Shown here in pieces: positions 16,660 to 25,512 of a DNA stretch of 64,000 bases. The stretch comes from Anaerolineae bacterium (GTDB lineage Bacteria; Chloroflexota; Anaerolineae; Aggregatilineales; Phototrophicaceae): the NCBI GenBank assembly GCA_022843745.1, contig JALHNB010000001.1, positions 214,019 through 278,018 of the forward strand, in the 5' to 3' direction. Position 1 is the first letter of the stretch, and every line of letters starts with the position of its first letter. The notes under the pieces are model-generated. The model worked only from the letters and a program-made list of their open reading frames with translations. It was not told the origin of the DNA and did no database searches. The position numbers were made by a program, and so were the translations under genes.

Positions 16660-17205
16660 ATGCTGGCTACCATCAATCGAGAAACAGCGCTCAAACAGTT
16701 GGATATTGAACATCAGGCTGTCCGAGGGCTGATTGAGACGCTCACCGAAGAAGAAATGACCCGCCCGGATACGATTGAATATGGGCTTTATTGGGATCAG
16801 CATCTTTCGTTCAAGGACTTGATGGCGCACCTCGTCACCTATGAAGTTTTTTCGGTTGAAGCAATTGACGACTGGAAAAATGGCAAAAAACACCATGCTA
16901 TTGATGAGATGCAGTCGGAAAGCGGCAGCCGTAATATCCACTATGCCGGAATTGATAATCGGCGTGGCCTGTCCCTTACTGAGATGCTCGATGAGTGGGA
17001 ACGCACACAGGCAATGTTGATGGAAAAAATACACGACCTGAGCGACGAAGACTGGCATCGAAAATCGTCCTTTACCTATCCTGTCCCGCTTGATCTTGGC
17101 GGCATTTTAGAGATCATTCTAGTTGCGCCACCGCGACCACCTTACCGCCATCTGCCCGTGCATATCCCGGACGTGTCGGCCTATATCCATAAGATGCGGA
17201 GTTGA
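16660..17205 (+). CDS. DinB-like four-helix protein
   Basis: 181 aa from ATG 16660 with AGGAGG 6 nt upstream. Helical throughout; LDIEHQAVRGLIETLTEEEM, WDQHLSFKDLMAHLVTYE and SLTEMLDEWERTQAMLMEKI resemble the DinB/ClbS (DfsB/IRC4-like) superfamily, some members of which bind a metal with three histidines. Histidines are present (H43-H54 region), but a full triad is not clear. Function unknown; relatives include thiol transferases and genotoxin-protection proteins. It follows the relic insertion directly. Confidence 0.65.
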   Translation: MLATINRETALKQLDIEHQAVRGLIETLTEEEMTRPDTIEYGLYWDQHLSFKDLMAHLVTYEVFSVEAIDDWKNGKKHHAIDEMQSESGSRNIHYAGIDNRRGLSLTEMLDEWERTQAMLMEKIHDLSDEDWHRKSSFTYPVPLDLGGILEIILVAPPRPPYRHLPVHIPDVSAYIHKMRS

Positions 17206-17224
17206 AACAAATTACCGTAAAAGC

Positions 17225-17266
17225 GAACATGTTCTGAACATCTTCTGAATATTTGCCCCTTAAAGT
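17225..17266 (+). promoter_or_regulatory. Promoter with three 11-bp GAACAT boxes (yceI-like gene)
   Basis: GAACATGTTCT (17225), GAACATCTTCT (17236) and GAATATTTGCC (17247) follow one another at exact 11-bp steps. The last box begins 14 bp before a TAAAGT hexamer (17261-17266). The same box-to-hexamer distance recurs at 22364/22378 and on the minus strand at 25532/25518. The layout is that of PhoB/OmpR-family activator sites that replace a -35 element. Confidence 0.7.
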
Positions 17267-17307
17267 GGTGTCATCGAATGAAAGCAGCACCACAGGGAGA
17301 GCAAATC

Positions 17308-18021
17308 ATGTTTAACAGTATTCGAATCGCAGCAGCGATTGTGGCCTTAGTCGCCGTCATCAGCATCGGCGCATTTTTCTATCTGACACGCGAAATCGCA
17401 GCGCCGAGCCAGGATATTCAGGTGAGCGTTCAGCAGCTTGAGACCTCCGACACAAGCGGCAGTGAAGTCGTGTTCCGCATCTCACAGGATGAATCGCAGG
17501 TGGGGTACACGATCAACGAAGTGCTGAACGGCGCGGATAAGACCGTTATCGGTACGACTACCGAGGTGGCAGGGGATATTCTCTTGAACCTGAGCGATCT
17601 GTCGCAGTCCGAAATTGGCGAAATCAGCATTAACGCCCGCACCTTCGCCACCGATGATGACCGCCGTGATAACTCGGTTGCCCGTTTCATCCTGCAATCG
17701 GAGTCGGACGAGAACGAATTTATCACCTTCGTGCCGACCAGCATGAGCGCTCTGCCGGAAAGCGCCGCCGTCGGTGATACGCTCGAATTTGAGGTAAAAG
17801 GTGATTTGACGATTGCTGGTCTGACCCAGGCGATCACTTTCGATGTCACGGCGACTCTTGAAAGTGAAGATCAACTCGTAGGCACTGCCCAGACAGCCGT
17901 TAACTACGCCGATTTCAATCTCAGTATCCCGGATGTGCCGTTCGTCGCCAGTGTTGAAGATAGTGTCGTCCTGACCCTCGATTTCGTCGCCAACGCGGTG
18001 GACACAGCAACCGCTGCATAA
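17308..18021 (+). CDS. YceI-like family, membrane-anchored
   Basis: 237 aa from ATG 17308, with GGGAG upstream (an ATG at 17278 is a less likely start). One N-terminal helix (AAAIVALVAVISIGAFFYL) anchors it outside. The C-terminal lipocalin-like YceI fold is suggested by VVFRISQDESQVGYTINEVL, then EISINARTFATDDDRRDN, FEVKGDLTIAGLTQAITFDV and ADFNLSIPDVPFVASVEDSV. YceI proteins bind polyisoprenoid-type lipids in a beta-barrel pocket and are often stress-induced. The triple-box promoter upstream suggests control by the BaeSR-like system at 23.4-25.5 kb. Confidence 0.85.
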   Translation: MFNSIRIAAAIVALVAVISIGAFFYLTREIAAPSQDIQVSVQQLETSDTSGSEVVFRISQDESQVGYTINEVLNGADKTVIGTTTEVAGDILLNLSDLSQSEIGEISINARTFATDDDRRDNSVARFILQSESDENEFITFVPTSMSALPESAAVGDTLEFEVKGDLTIAGLTQAITFDVTATLESEDQLVGTAQTAVNYADFNLSIPDVPFVASVEDSVVLTLDFVANAVDTATAA

Positions 18022-18039
18022 CCCACATAAGCAATCTCT

Positions 18040-18076
18040 AAAGCCGCTGTGCTTCCCAAAGGCAGCGGCTTTTTAT
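18040..18076 (+). terminator. Intrinsic terminator after the YceI-like gene
   Basis: AAAGCCGCTG pairs with CAGCGGCTTT around an 11-nt loop and is followed by a T-rich run (TTTTATTT). Confidence 0.85.
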
Positions 18077-18209
18077 TTGCGCAAACTCAGGGGATTTGAT
18101 GTCATGAATAGCACTGCTATCCGGCTCATCCTTAAGGCGATATTAATGCGACTTGTAATGAATTTAATCGCGTAATAGAATAAATATTCGTGATCTTGGA
18201 GGGTTTGGT

Positions 18210-18911
18210 ATGATCGTTATCCCCGAACAACGCCTCGTCGAGTCGCCCTATATCGAGTGGGTCGGGTATGGATATACGGTTGCGGATGGGCTTGAAATGC
18301 GTCCGGCAGAATATAACTGGCATCTCATCTTCACGCGACAAGAGGGTATCCTGCGAACCTTAGTCGTGGGTGCATTAGAGGTAGCGAAGCCGCTTAGTTA
18401 TTTGGCTGGCGCAGAGACATTGTGGATACGTTTCAAGGTCGGGACTTATATGACCCATCTGCCCGCGACAGCTACCCTCAACCGTGAGATAACCCTGCCA
18501 GAAGGCAGTGGCAACAATTTCTGGTTGAAGGATAAGGTTTGGGAAATCCCCAGCTTCGAAAATGCTGATACCTTCGTGGAACATCTGGTGCGGGCAGGCG
18601 CACTGACAAATGACCCACTCATCGAAGCGGCACTCGGTGACAAGCTTGAAGACACTTCAGAGCGTACTATTCGATACCGCTTCCAGCACAGCACCGGGTT
18701 ACGACAAAATTACATTCGCCAGATTAAACGTGCTGAACGTGCGGTGGAACTCCTGCATCAGGGCAATTCTATACTCCATACTGCCCATGAATTGGGTTAT
18801 GCCGATCAACCTCACCTGACTCGCTCGTTGAAACGCCTGCTGGGCTATACCCCTCGTGAGCTAGTGGCTTCGACCTCGCAGGCTGAATTGTTCACTTTTC
18901 AGCCTGGATAA
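18210..18911 (+). CDS. AraC-family transcriptional regulator
   Basis: 233 aa; ATG 18210 has GGAGGG 6 nt upstream. The C-terminal half holds the double helix-turn-helix: SERTIRYRFQHSTGLRQNY, AVELLHQGNSILHTAHELGY and LTRSLKRLLGYTPREL. The N-terminal half (to about residue 120) is a divergent sensor domain with YNWHLIFTRQEG. It is followed after about 130 bp by an SDR gene on the same strand, a plausible target. Confidence 0.88.
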   Translation: MIVIPEQRLVESPYIEWVGYGYTVADGLEMRPAEYNWHLIFTRQEGILRTLVVGALEVAKPLSYLAGAETLWIRFKVGTYMTHLPATATLNREITLPEGSGNNFWLKDKVWEIPSFENADTFVEHLVRAGALTNDPLIEAALGDKLEDTSERTIRYRFQHSTGLRQNYIRQIKRAERAVELLHQGNSILHTAHELGYADQPHLTRSLKRLLGYTPRELVASTSQAELFTFQPG

Positions 18912-19040
18912 TTTGCCGTTTTTTTCAAGACTTTAGTGCCTGTCGTGGCATATGATGCAAATGTTACTAACAACAAGTTGCGATCTCACGATGATTGCTG
19001 ACAACAGTCTCGATTTCATAACCAGAAAGGGTATATTGCT

Positions 19041-19790
19041 ATGTTGCTGGAAAATAAGGTCTGTGTCATCTATGGCGCGGGTGGTTCGATTGGCGGCGCT
19101 ATGGCGCGAGGGTTTGCGCGTGAAGGAGCGAGAGTTTTCTTGGCAGGCCGCACCCAATCGAAACTCGACTCGGTAGCGAATGATATTCGCGCAAACGGTG
19201 GTCGTGCAGATACGGCTATCGTGGATGCGCTCGATGAAAAGCAGGTCACTGCGTATGTGGATTCCGTTATTGCTGCCGCAGGTCAGATTGATGTCTCGGT
19301 GAATGTGATTGGTATTGGCGATGTCCAGCAGCCTTTGATGGACATCTCCCTAGATGATTTTTTGCAGCCGGTCATGATCGCCATGCGGACTCAGTTTGTG
19401 ACCACCAAAGCGGCGGCACGACACATGATCCCGCGTAAGACTGGCGTTATTCTGCAATTTGGCGGCGGCGGGCCACAAACTCAGCCAGGATTGGGCGGAT
19501 TCAAGATTGCGCTGGACGCGATGGAGGGGCTGCGGCGGCAGTGGTCGTGGGAACTCGGAGAGCATGGTATCCGTGTCGTGACCCTCAAAACGGGCGGCAT
19601 CGGCGAGTCCATTCCGGCTGATATGCCAGAACGCGACATCATCCTTAATCAACTACTTCCGACAACCCTTCTGAAACGGCTGGCGACTCTGGCGGATGTC
19701 GGAAATGTCGCGGCTTTCCTGGCTTCTGATCTGGCGCAGTCTATCACCGCAACTGAGGTGAACATCTCCTGCGGCGCAATCGTGGATTAG
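19041..19790 (+). CDS. Short-chain dehydrogenase/reductase, catalytic Tyr not conserved
   Basis: 249 aa. Rossmann glycine motif YGAGGSIGGAMARGFA, LAGRTQSKL and VNVIGIGD are typical of classical SDRs. The active-site region reads LQFGGGGPQTQPGLGGFKIA: the Lys is kept but the Tyr four residues before it is Leu. Similar Tyr-less SDRs exist and may act as enoyl-reductase-like or non-catalytic proteins. So oxidoreductase activity of the standard kind is doubtful. The upstream AraC gene may regulate it. Confidence 0.8.
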   Translation: MLLENKVCVIYGAGGSIGGAMARGFAREGARVFLAGRTQSKLDSVANDIRANGGRADTAIVDALDEKQVTAYVDSVIAAAGQIDVSVNVIGIGDVQQPLMDISLDDFLQPVMIAMRTQFVTTKAAARHMIPRKTGVILQFGGGGPQTQPGLGGFKIALDAMEGLRRQWSWELGEHGIRVVTLKTGGIGESIPADMPERDIILNQLLPTTLLKRLATLADVGNVAAFLASDLAQSITATEVNISCGAIVD

Positions 19791-19936
19791 CTGCTCTTGT
19801 AACTGGTATATCCACTAACGAAATAAGCCAAATCAATGAATTGCAGATAGGACGATCATCATGCCCATCTGCAAATTCTGACCCTCATTTGCAATTTGAA
19901 GCAAATACAAGCACTGACGTGGGTATATACACAATA

Positions 19937-20365
19937 CTACTCTGCTGCCGGAACACTCGGATCGTAGCAAACAAATTCAACCGTGTTCCCGTCTGGATCA
20001 TAGAGATAGAATGAACGCGACTGGGTTAAAGAATGCTCCATCGTCCGTAGTGTATAGCCGAAAGCCGATATACGTTTGAACTCGCTCTCGTAGTCTTTGC
20101 CGTCAATAATAAAGGCAAAATGATGAAATGGCGTTTTGCGCGTGTCATGACCTTCATAAGCCGTATCATCCACGTCCGAAACTTCGCCCAGTTCAAATAA
20201 CCCAATCGCCTGCGCCTGCCCTCTGAAACCTTCTGAAACCTTCAAAAACTGCATGTTGCCTAAGTCTTTAAAAGGCTCTAACTCGATCACATCTCGATAA
20301 AATGCCACCATTTTCTGCATATTCGGCGTGCGGATAACCACTTCGCCAATACGTTTCTCGACCAT
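19937..20365 (-). CDS. VOC (glyoxalase/dioxygenase) superfamily protein
   Basis: 142 aa. Two beta-alpha-beta-beta-beta units: IGEVVIRTPNMQKMVAFYRD in the first, and HHFAFIIDGKDYESEFKRI with FYLYDPDGNTVEFVCYDP in the second. HHFAF and the C-terminal Glu in NTVEFVCY fit metal-ligand positions of the fold. The substrate cannot be told. It stands alone between convergent neighbours, with about 145 bp of unremarkable sequence (19791-19936) on its downstream side. Confidence 0.85.
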   Translation of the reverse strand: MVEKRIGEVVIRTPNMQKMVAFYRDVIELEPFKDLGNMQFLKVSEGFRGQAQAIGLFELGEVSDVDDTAYEGHDTRKTPFHHFAFIIDGKDYESEFKRISAFGYTLRTMEHSLTQSRSFYLYDPDGNTVEFVCYDPSVPAAE

Positions 20366-20476
20366 ATGAATTCGTCAATTCAACTTATCAACAATTTTGG
20401 CGATTTTACGACGAATAATCATTGTGCGCAAAATATGTGACCCGGAGAGAGTAAGGCTCAGCCGGAAGCAAGTAAG

Positions 20477-21715
20477 CTAAACGTGATGATTTTCGCTCAG
20501 ATTAAGAATCGTCTGGAGAAGCACATTCGCGCCGTTCATGACCGCTTCGGGAGTCGTGAATTCGTCAGGATGGTGGCTGATGCCCTTCACTGATGGCACA
20601 AATAGCATGGCCGTTGGAATCTGCGTCTGTAACGATTGCGCGTCATGTCCGGCAAAGCTGAAAACACGTGTATGAGACAAACCATGCTGCTTTGAGGCGG
20701 CTTCCAGCGTTTGCATCAGGCCTTCATCCATCATCGCGGGTTCAACCCACGCCACTGGCTCAACTTCCAGCGCAAGATTGAACTGATTGGCTATTTCGTG
20801 TGCCAGAGGCATAAGCTTACTATCCATCTGATCCAGGTATTCACGGGTCGAATGTCGAAATTCGAGCGCGAGCTTTGCGTGACCGGGAACAATATTAAAC
20901 GCACCAGGCCCCACAAAAATTTGCCCAACATTCATAACACCAGGCGCAAAGTCACGCATCACGAGGTCACGCGCTGCGCGGATAAATTCTGCTGCTCCCC
21001 ACAGCGCATCGGCACGTCCCGGCATGGGCTTGGTTCCGGCATGAGCGCTTTCGCCTGTGAATTCCAGCCAGTATGAGCGCAGGCCGACCATCGACGTAAC
21101 GATACCAATGTCGAACCCGGAGTCTTCGAGAATCGCACCTTGTTCAATGTGAAGTTCCAGATAGGCGTGAAGATTCTCTCGTTTCGCGTTGAGGATCGTT
21201 TCTGGCGTAATGTTGAGACGTTTCATGCCTTCTTCCAGCGCGTCCTTGCCACCGCGTGGGTGTTCCAACTCATCCAGTGTCAAAATGCCTGCTGCCGCTC
21301 GGCTTCCCATCAGCGGCAAAATCGACCCCTCCTCGTCGGTAAACGAAATGGCTTCAAGATGAAACGGCAGGACGAGTCCCGCATCCCGGCAGGTTCTCAG
21401 CACTTCTAGCCCTGCCAGCACTCCCAGCGCACCATCAAAACGCCCACCATTGTGTACGGTATCGAGATGTGACCCCATGAGAAGGGTCGGTGCATCGACC
21501 TGACGGGCTGAAGGCAACACTGCCGAAACGTTTCCAGCGCCATCCGAGCGAAATATCAGGCCGGATTCCTGAACACGCTGGCGAAACCAAGAACGTCCCT
21601 CGACATCGGCGGCGGACATCGCCAGTCGGGATAGGCCACCCTCGCTGGTAGCCCCAATTTTGCCAAGTGCATCCAGGTCATCGGATAAGCGCTGCCCGTT
21701 AATTTTCAATAACAT
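20477..21715 (-). CDS. M20-family amidohydrolase (hydantoinase/carbamoylase type)
   Basis: 412 aa from ATG 21715, 8 nt after the upstream gene's stop. Metal-ligand motifs of the dinuclear M20 carbamoylase group are visible: GSHLDTVHNGGRFDGALG (His, Asp), FTDEEGS (Glu pair), LELHIEQG (His) and a C-terminal HHPDE. GHDAQSLQTQIPTAMLFVPS is also typical. Relatives hydrolyse N-carbamoyl amino acids, allantoate or ureidoglycolate; the substrate here is not certain. The preceding DUF3830-type gene overlaps in transcription unit, a pairing consistent with amide or ureide breakdown. Confidence 0.88.
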   Translation of the reverse strand: MLLKINGQRLSDDLDALGKIGATSEGGLSRLAMSAADVEGRSWFRQRVQESGLIFRSDGAGNVSAVLPSARQVDAPTLLMGSHLDTVHNGGRFDGALGVLAGLEVLRTCRDAGLVLPFHLEAISFTDEEGSILPLMGSRAAAGILTLDELEHPRGGKDALEEGMKRLNITPETILNAKRENLHAYLELHIEQGAILEDSGFDIGIVTSMVGLRSYWLEFTGESAHAGTKPMPGRADALWGAAEFIRAARDLVMRDFAPGVMNVGQIFVGPGAFNIVPGHAKLALEFRHSTREYLDQMDSKLMPLAHEIANQFNLALEVEPVAWVEPAMMDEGLMQTLEAASKQHGLSHTRVFSFAGHDAQSLQTQIPTAMLFVPSVKGISHHPDEFTTPEAVMNGANVLLQTILNLSENHHV

Positions 21716-21723
21716 TGACACTG

Positions 21724-22140
21724 CTACACATCCTCGAAAAGAATGGGCTGCGCACCCTGCCACAGGCACAGATGACCGAGGGCAGGAAGTTGGTCGTTGC
21801 CTTCGATGATCGTCAAAAAGTGATTACCCGCTAACTGCCCCATTTTACTGGCGAAGTGTGTACTGCCATAGGGAAAGAGGATTTCGGTTTCGCTCAACCC
21901 GCCCGGATAGAAGAGAATTTCGCCGCGTGATGGGTAGCTGGTCAGGTTCTCGTATTCGACGTTCAATTTGAAGCTGCCAAGCGGTATCCAGCAGGATTCC
22001 CCACTCCAGCGAGCCTGGATAAGCTGCTGTTGAAACGGCAGAATGCGCCTGAAAGCTGCACAGGTTTGCGGGGCTTTCTCCTCCTCCAGACGCGCGATAA
22101 ATGTAAATGTAGCCGCCGTAATGCGAAGCATCTGGCTCAT
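21724..22140 (-). CDS. DUF3830-like (cyclophilin-fold) protein
   Basis: 138 aa from ATG 22140, with AAGGG 7 nt upstream; a longer frame to 22323 has no ribosome-binding site. Seen: TFIARLEEEKAPQTCAAFRR, ARWSGESCWIPLG, ENLTSYPSRGEILFYPGG and an EILFPYGSTHFASKMGQLAG stretch, matching the small cyclophilin-like DUF3830 group. Its biochemical role is not established. It lies directly before the M20 amidohydrolase (8 nt gap), so they act in one pathway by inference. Confidence 0.7.
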   Translation of the reverse strand: MSQMLRITAATFTFIARLEEEKAPQTCAAFRRILPFQQQLIQARWSGESCWIPLGSFKLNVEYENLTSYPSRGEILFYPGGLSETEILFPYGSTHFASKMGQLAGNHFLTIIEGNDQLPALGHLCLWQGAQPILFEDV

Positions 22141-22182
22141 AGAGTTACCCTTTTCAACAATTCTGGAAAATCGCCTTAAACA

Positions 22183-22208
22183 CGGCAGCGTCGATACCGT
22201 CGCTGCCG
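22183..22208. other. Inverted repeat in the divergent region
   Basis: CGGCAGCG and CGCTGCCG form an exact 8-bp inverted repeat around 10 nt, about 45 bp upstream of the DUF3830-like start. It could be an operator or a leader hairpin for the DUF3830-M20 unit. The rest of the 320-bp divergent gap carries the boxed promoter at 22353-22383. Confidence 0.4.
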
Positions 22209-22352
22209 ATTCGCACAAGTATAAATATTCTGGCGACATGGCGCGACTCATCGGTGGCAAAATGCTGCGGGACTCAGGTGATGAACCCAGCGATGACGCA
22301 TATTTCAGCAAATTTGTTGTCACAAAAATTACTTCGCTTCTTTACGCCATCT

Positions 22353-22383
22353 ACCCAGATTCTGAACATCTTTCTCCTAAAGT
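22353..22383 (+). promoter_or_regulatory. GAACAT-box promoter of the dioxygenase-like gene
   Basis: TTCTGAACATC with the box start at 22364 lies 14 bp before TAAAGT (22378-22383), the same distance as in the two related promoters. Downstream bases AGTAGGGTCAT resemble AGTGGTGTCAT after the yceI-like promoter. A weaker unit (ACCCAGATTCT) sits 11 bp upstream. Confidence 0.6.
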
Positions 22384-22462
22384 AGGGTCATTGTGCGATT
22401 GCGGTGATCTGGTGGTCGCACAGCAATTCTGTAGGATCACTAATCTTGAGGAGCGAAATAAA

Positions 22463-23329
22463 ATGGAACTGCATGATGACGATAAACCAATAGGCCGCGT
22501 TTTGAGCCGCCGGGAGATGCTGCGGTTGCTGGGTGGGGCTAGTGCTGCGGTAGTAGTCGGCACAGGCCTCGGAAATCTGGCGTTGACTCACGCACAAACG
22601 GTCACGCCTGTTGCCACAGCCATCCCATCCTGCGTGGTAAAGCCCGCGCTGACTGAAGGGCCATATTTTGTCGATGACCAGCTTAACCGTTCGGACATTC
22701 GTATCGAGCCGTCGGATGGCAGCGTGAAAGAAGGTACGCTGCTGAACCTGATTTTTAGTGTGTCCGACGTTAGCGCGAATACCTGCGCACCGCTGGCAGG
22801 CGCTCAGGTGGATGTGTGGCACTGTGATGCCGAGGGCGCGTATTCCGGTGTTTCCGATCCTGGCTTCGATACTTCGGATGAAAAGTGGCTGCGTGGCTAT
22901 CAGATCACCGATGAAACCGGAAAAGCCGAATTCATCACGATCTATCCAGGCTGGTATTCAGGACGCGCGGTGCATATCCACTTCAAAATTCGCACTGACC
23001 CCGACTCGGAGCAGGGCTATGAATTCACGTCGCAGCTTTTCTTCCCCGAAGACATCACGGACATCGTTCATGCCGAAGGCATCTACGCCGATAAGGGATA
23101 CCGTAACGTTTTGAATGCCGAGGATAACATTTTCCAGAGCAGTGAAGGTTTGCTGACGTTGGAACTCGTCGAAAACGAGGATGGCGAAGGCTACACGGCA
23201 AATTTCAGCATCGGGCTGGACTTGAGCGAACCGTCACCATCAGAATCCGGCATGGGCGGCGGTAATCGTCCTCCCGGCGGCGCTCCTCCGAATGGTACAC
23301 CCCCGCAAGGCCAACGCCCCAGCAACTAG
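22463..23329 (+). CDS. Tat-exported intradiol ring-cleavage dioxygenase-like protein
   Basis: 288 aa from ATG 22463, with GAGGAG about 9 nt upstream; the longer frame to 22043 is not supported. A twin-arginine signal (LSRREMLRLLGGASAAVVVG) precedes the intradiol fold. Iron-ligand positions look intact: Tyr in TEGPYFVDD, and Tyr, His, His in PGWYSGRAVHIHFKI. DVWHCDAEGAYSG and the oxyanion-side RGYQITDETGKAEF are also typical. The C-terminal about 40 residues are a Gly/Pro-rich low-complexity tail. True family members open catechol-type rings, but exported members of unknown substrate are frequent. Confidence 0.85.
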   Translation: MELHDDDKPIGRVLSRREMLRLLGGASAAVVVGTGLGNLALTHAQTVTPVATAIPSCVVKPALTEGPYFVDDQLNRSDIRIEPSDGSVKEGTLLNLIFSVSDVSANTCAPLAGAQVDVWHCDAEGAYSGVSDPGFDTSDEKWLRGYQITDETGKAEFITIYPGWYSGRAVHIHFKIRTDPDSEQGYEFTSQLFFPEDITDIVHAEGIYADKGYRNVLNAEDNIFQSSEGLLTLELVENEDGEGYTANFSIGLDLSEPSPSESGMGGGNRPPGGAPPNGTPPQGQRPSN

Positions 23330-23340
23330 ACGCTATTCGC

Positions 23341-23380
23341 AAAAGCTGCGTATCCAAAGTTTCGGATACGCAGCTTTTTT
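23341..23380. terminator. Bidirectional terminator between convergent genes
   Basis: AAAAGCTGCGTATCC pairs with GGATACGCAGCTTTTTT. It can end transcripts of the dioxygenase-like gene (plus) and of the sensor kinase (minus, stop at 23402). Confidence 0.88.
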
Positions 23381-23401
23381 ATTTGTAAATATGCAGGATT
23401 G

Positions 23402-24760
23402 CTAAACTGAGCGTCGTGGCTGAAGCGTGATTGTCATGGATGTTCCCACACCTACCTGGCTCTGCGCGGCAATCGTCCCATGATGCGCTTCCACGATGGA
23501 CTTGGCAATCGCCAGCCCTAACCCGGATTCGCCCTGAATCTCATGCCGTGATTCTTCGACGCGGTAAAAGCGCTCAAAAACATTCGGCAATTTATCTTCA
23601 GGAATGCCCGATCCGGTATCGGCGATGACAATCTCGACACCATCCTGATGCTGCTGTGCGAGCAGGGTGATCGAACCTCCGGTTGGTGTGTAGCGCAGGG
23701 CATTACTGACCAGATTCGCCAGCACCTGTACCATGCGCTCCCGGTCAATTTGCAGCAAGGGGAGTCCCGTTCCAGCTTCGATCTTTAAAGCGATCTGCTT
23801 TTCCTCAGCAATCGGCCCAAAAGACTGTTTGACCTGCTCTAAAAGTTCACGCGGCGACACCGCTTGATAAACCAGCTTCAGTTCGCCTGCGTCGGCAAGT
23901 GACAGCGTGCGTAAATCCTCAACCAGGCGCTTAAGCTGCGCCACTTCCTGATTCATTGCTTCAAAGCGGCTTGGAGTCGGTTGCAGCGTTCCATCGTGCA
24001 TCGCTTCCAGATAGCCGGAAATGACCATCAGCGGTGTGCGCAAATCGTGGGCGATGTCCGCCGTCATTTGTTTACGCAGTTGGTTGGCGCGGTGAATTTG
24101 GGCGCTCATCTGGTTAAAAGTCTGCGCCAGCTCACCCAATTCGTCCTGATTTCGCACTTGAACCTGCTGATTCAAGTCGCCCTGTTTCATAGCTGTGATC
24201 GCGTTCGTAAGCTCCGAAAGCGGACGCAAAAAATGCCGCGACAGCAAAAGCCCAATAAATAAAGCTGTTGCGATTGCGCCGATTGCGCCGATGAACAGGG
24301 CGCGATTCGTGCCTTCCAGATAGCGCTGTTCACGGGGGTCAAGCTCCGGTGGTGGCATCGCCAGCAAAGCCGTGCCAACCAACTCTCCATCAATTTCAAT
24401 CGGGAGACCATCGGTTATGACCTTCGTGGTTACATTGTCGCCGACGTGAAATGGCCCATGCCCCAACACAATGATCCCATTTGTATCTGCCAGGGCAAAC
24501 TGCTCAGGCCGGGAAAATTTCCCCGATGAACCGGATATTTCTGAATTTTCACGCAGCCAGGTTTCTAAACCATCCCACCCCTGATGACTCTGGTAATAGG
24601 TCGTCATGCTATCAACAAAGGTGGTTTGCGCTTGCTCGATACGCAGACGGTCAAATTCGGTAACAGTTGCGCGGTAAGCAAAGAAGCCGATCAGTACCAC
24701 GCCGACCAGACTGGTCAGCAGCAGCGTCGCGATCCATTTGAAAGCCAGTGAACGCATCAT
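23402..24760 (-). CDS. Sensor histidine kinase, BaeS-like
   Basis: 452 aa. Two membrane helices (about 10-30 and 155-175) flank an extracytoplasmic sensor of about 120 residues. HAMP follows (LSRHFLRPLSELTNAITAM), then HisKA with H238 (MTADIAHDLRTPLMVISGYL) and HATPase_c with N box NLVSNALRYTPTGG, G1 IADTGSGIPEDK and ESGLGLAIAKSIVEAHHG. The start ATG overlaps the regulator's TGA by one base (TGATG), so the two are translationally coupled. The layout is that of BaeS-type envelope-stress kinases; the stimulus is unknown. Confidence 0.92.
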   Translation of the reverse strand: MMRSLAFKWIATLLLTSLVGVVLIGFFAYRATVTEFDRLRIEQAQTTFVDSMTTYYQSHQGWDGLETWLRENSEISGSSGKFSRPEQFALADTNGIIVLGHGPFHVGDNVTTKVITDGLPIEIDGELVGTALLAMPPPELDPREQRYLEGTNRALFIGAIGAIATALFIGLLLSRHFLRPLSELTNAITAMKQGDLNQQVQVRNQDELGELAQTFNQMSAQIHRANQLRKQMTADIAHDLRTPLMVISGYLEAMHDGTLQPTPSRFEAMNQEVAQLKRLVEDLRTLSLADAGELKLVYQAVSPRELLEQVKQSFGPIAEEKQIALKIEAGTGLPLLQIDRERMVQVLANLVSNALRYTPTGGSITLLAQQHQDGVEIVIADTGSGIPEDKLPNVFERFYRVEESRHEIQGESGLGLAIAKSIVEAHHGTIAAQSQVGVGTSMTITLQPRRSV

Positions 24761-25455
24761 CAGTTTGTCACATCACCTTCATCATTGAAACGATAACCCA
24801 CGCCAAAAACCGTCAGAATATATTGCGGATTGGCGGGGTCGGGTTCGAGCTTCGCGCGGAGGTTACGGATATGCACATCTACCGTGCGTTCGACATTTTC
24901 GAACAGATCGCCCTTGAGCCGTTCCAGCAGATTGGTGCGCGTAAATACCTGCCCCGGCGCGGCCATTAAAATAATGAGCATATCGAATTCAGAAGGTGTC
25001 AGTTCAATCTTGCGCGTTCCTACCGTAACCATACGGGTTTTCTTGTCCAGGACGACATCGCCTGTTCGCAGCACATCTGCCGATGGCACTTCTTCATAAA
25101 CCCGCCGCAGCACCGCCCGAACCCGCGCGACCAGTTCCGCCATGCCGAACGGTTTCGTCACATAATCGTCCGCGCCCAGTTCCAGGCCGACAACTTTATC
25201 GGTTTCCTCGACTTTTGCCGTCAACATAATCACGGGCGTATTGCGCTCTTTGCGGAAGTGCCGCATAAACTCGAATCCATCCATCTCCGGCATCATAATA
25301 TCGAGCAGCACGAGGTCGGGATTTTCATGCCGCGCGACATAAAGCGCCTCCCGGCCATTATTCGCGACCACCGTGCGGAAGCCGTTTTCGGTCAGATAAT
25401 CGGCAAGCAAGCGCTGCACGCTGGTTTTATCATCCACGATGAGGATGGTTTTCAT
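24760..25455 (-). CDS. Response regulator, OmpR family (BaeR-like)
   Basis: 231 aa. Receiver with VDDK, phospho-acceptor D52 (LLDIMMPEMDG), switch Thr (IMLTAK) and Lys (YVTKPFG). Winged helix with LTPSEFDMLIILMAAPGQVF, then VDVHIRNLRAKLEPDP and VFGVGYRF. It is first in the operon with the kinase. Its own promoter carries two GAACAT boxes at an 11-bp step (25522-25543), as do the promoters of the YceI-like and dioxygenase-like genes, so this protein is the best candidate to bind them. Confidence 0.93.
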   Translation of the reverse strand: MKTILIVDDKTSVQRLLADYLTENGFRTVVANNGREALYVARHENPDLVLLDIMMPEMDGFEFMRHFRKERNTPVIMLTAKVEETDKVVGLELGADDYVTKPFGMAELVARVRAVLRRVYEEVPSADVLRTGDVVLDKKTRMVTVGTRKIELTPSEFDMLIILMAAPGQVFTRTNLLERLKGDLFENVERTVDVHIRNLRAKLEPDPANPQYILTVFGVGYRFNDEGDVTN

Positions 25456-25512
25456 GTTTGGATTTCCTTCGATTTCATTTTGTTACAGCATAATGTACCC
25501 GTCTCTGGCGAC

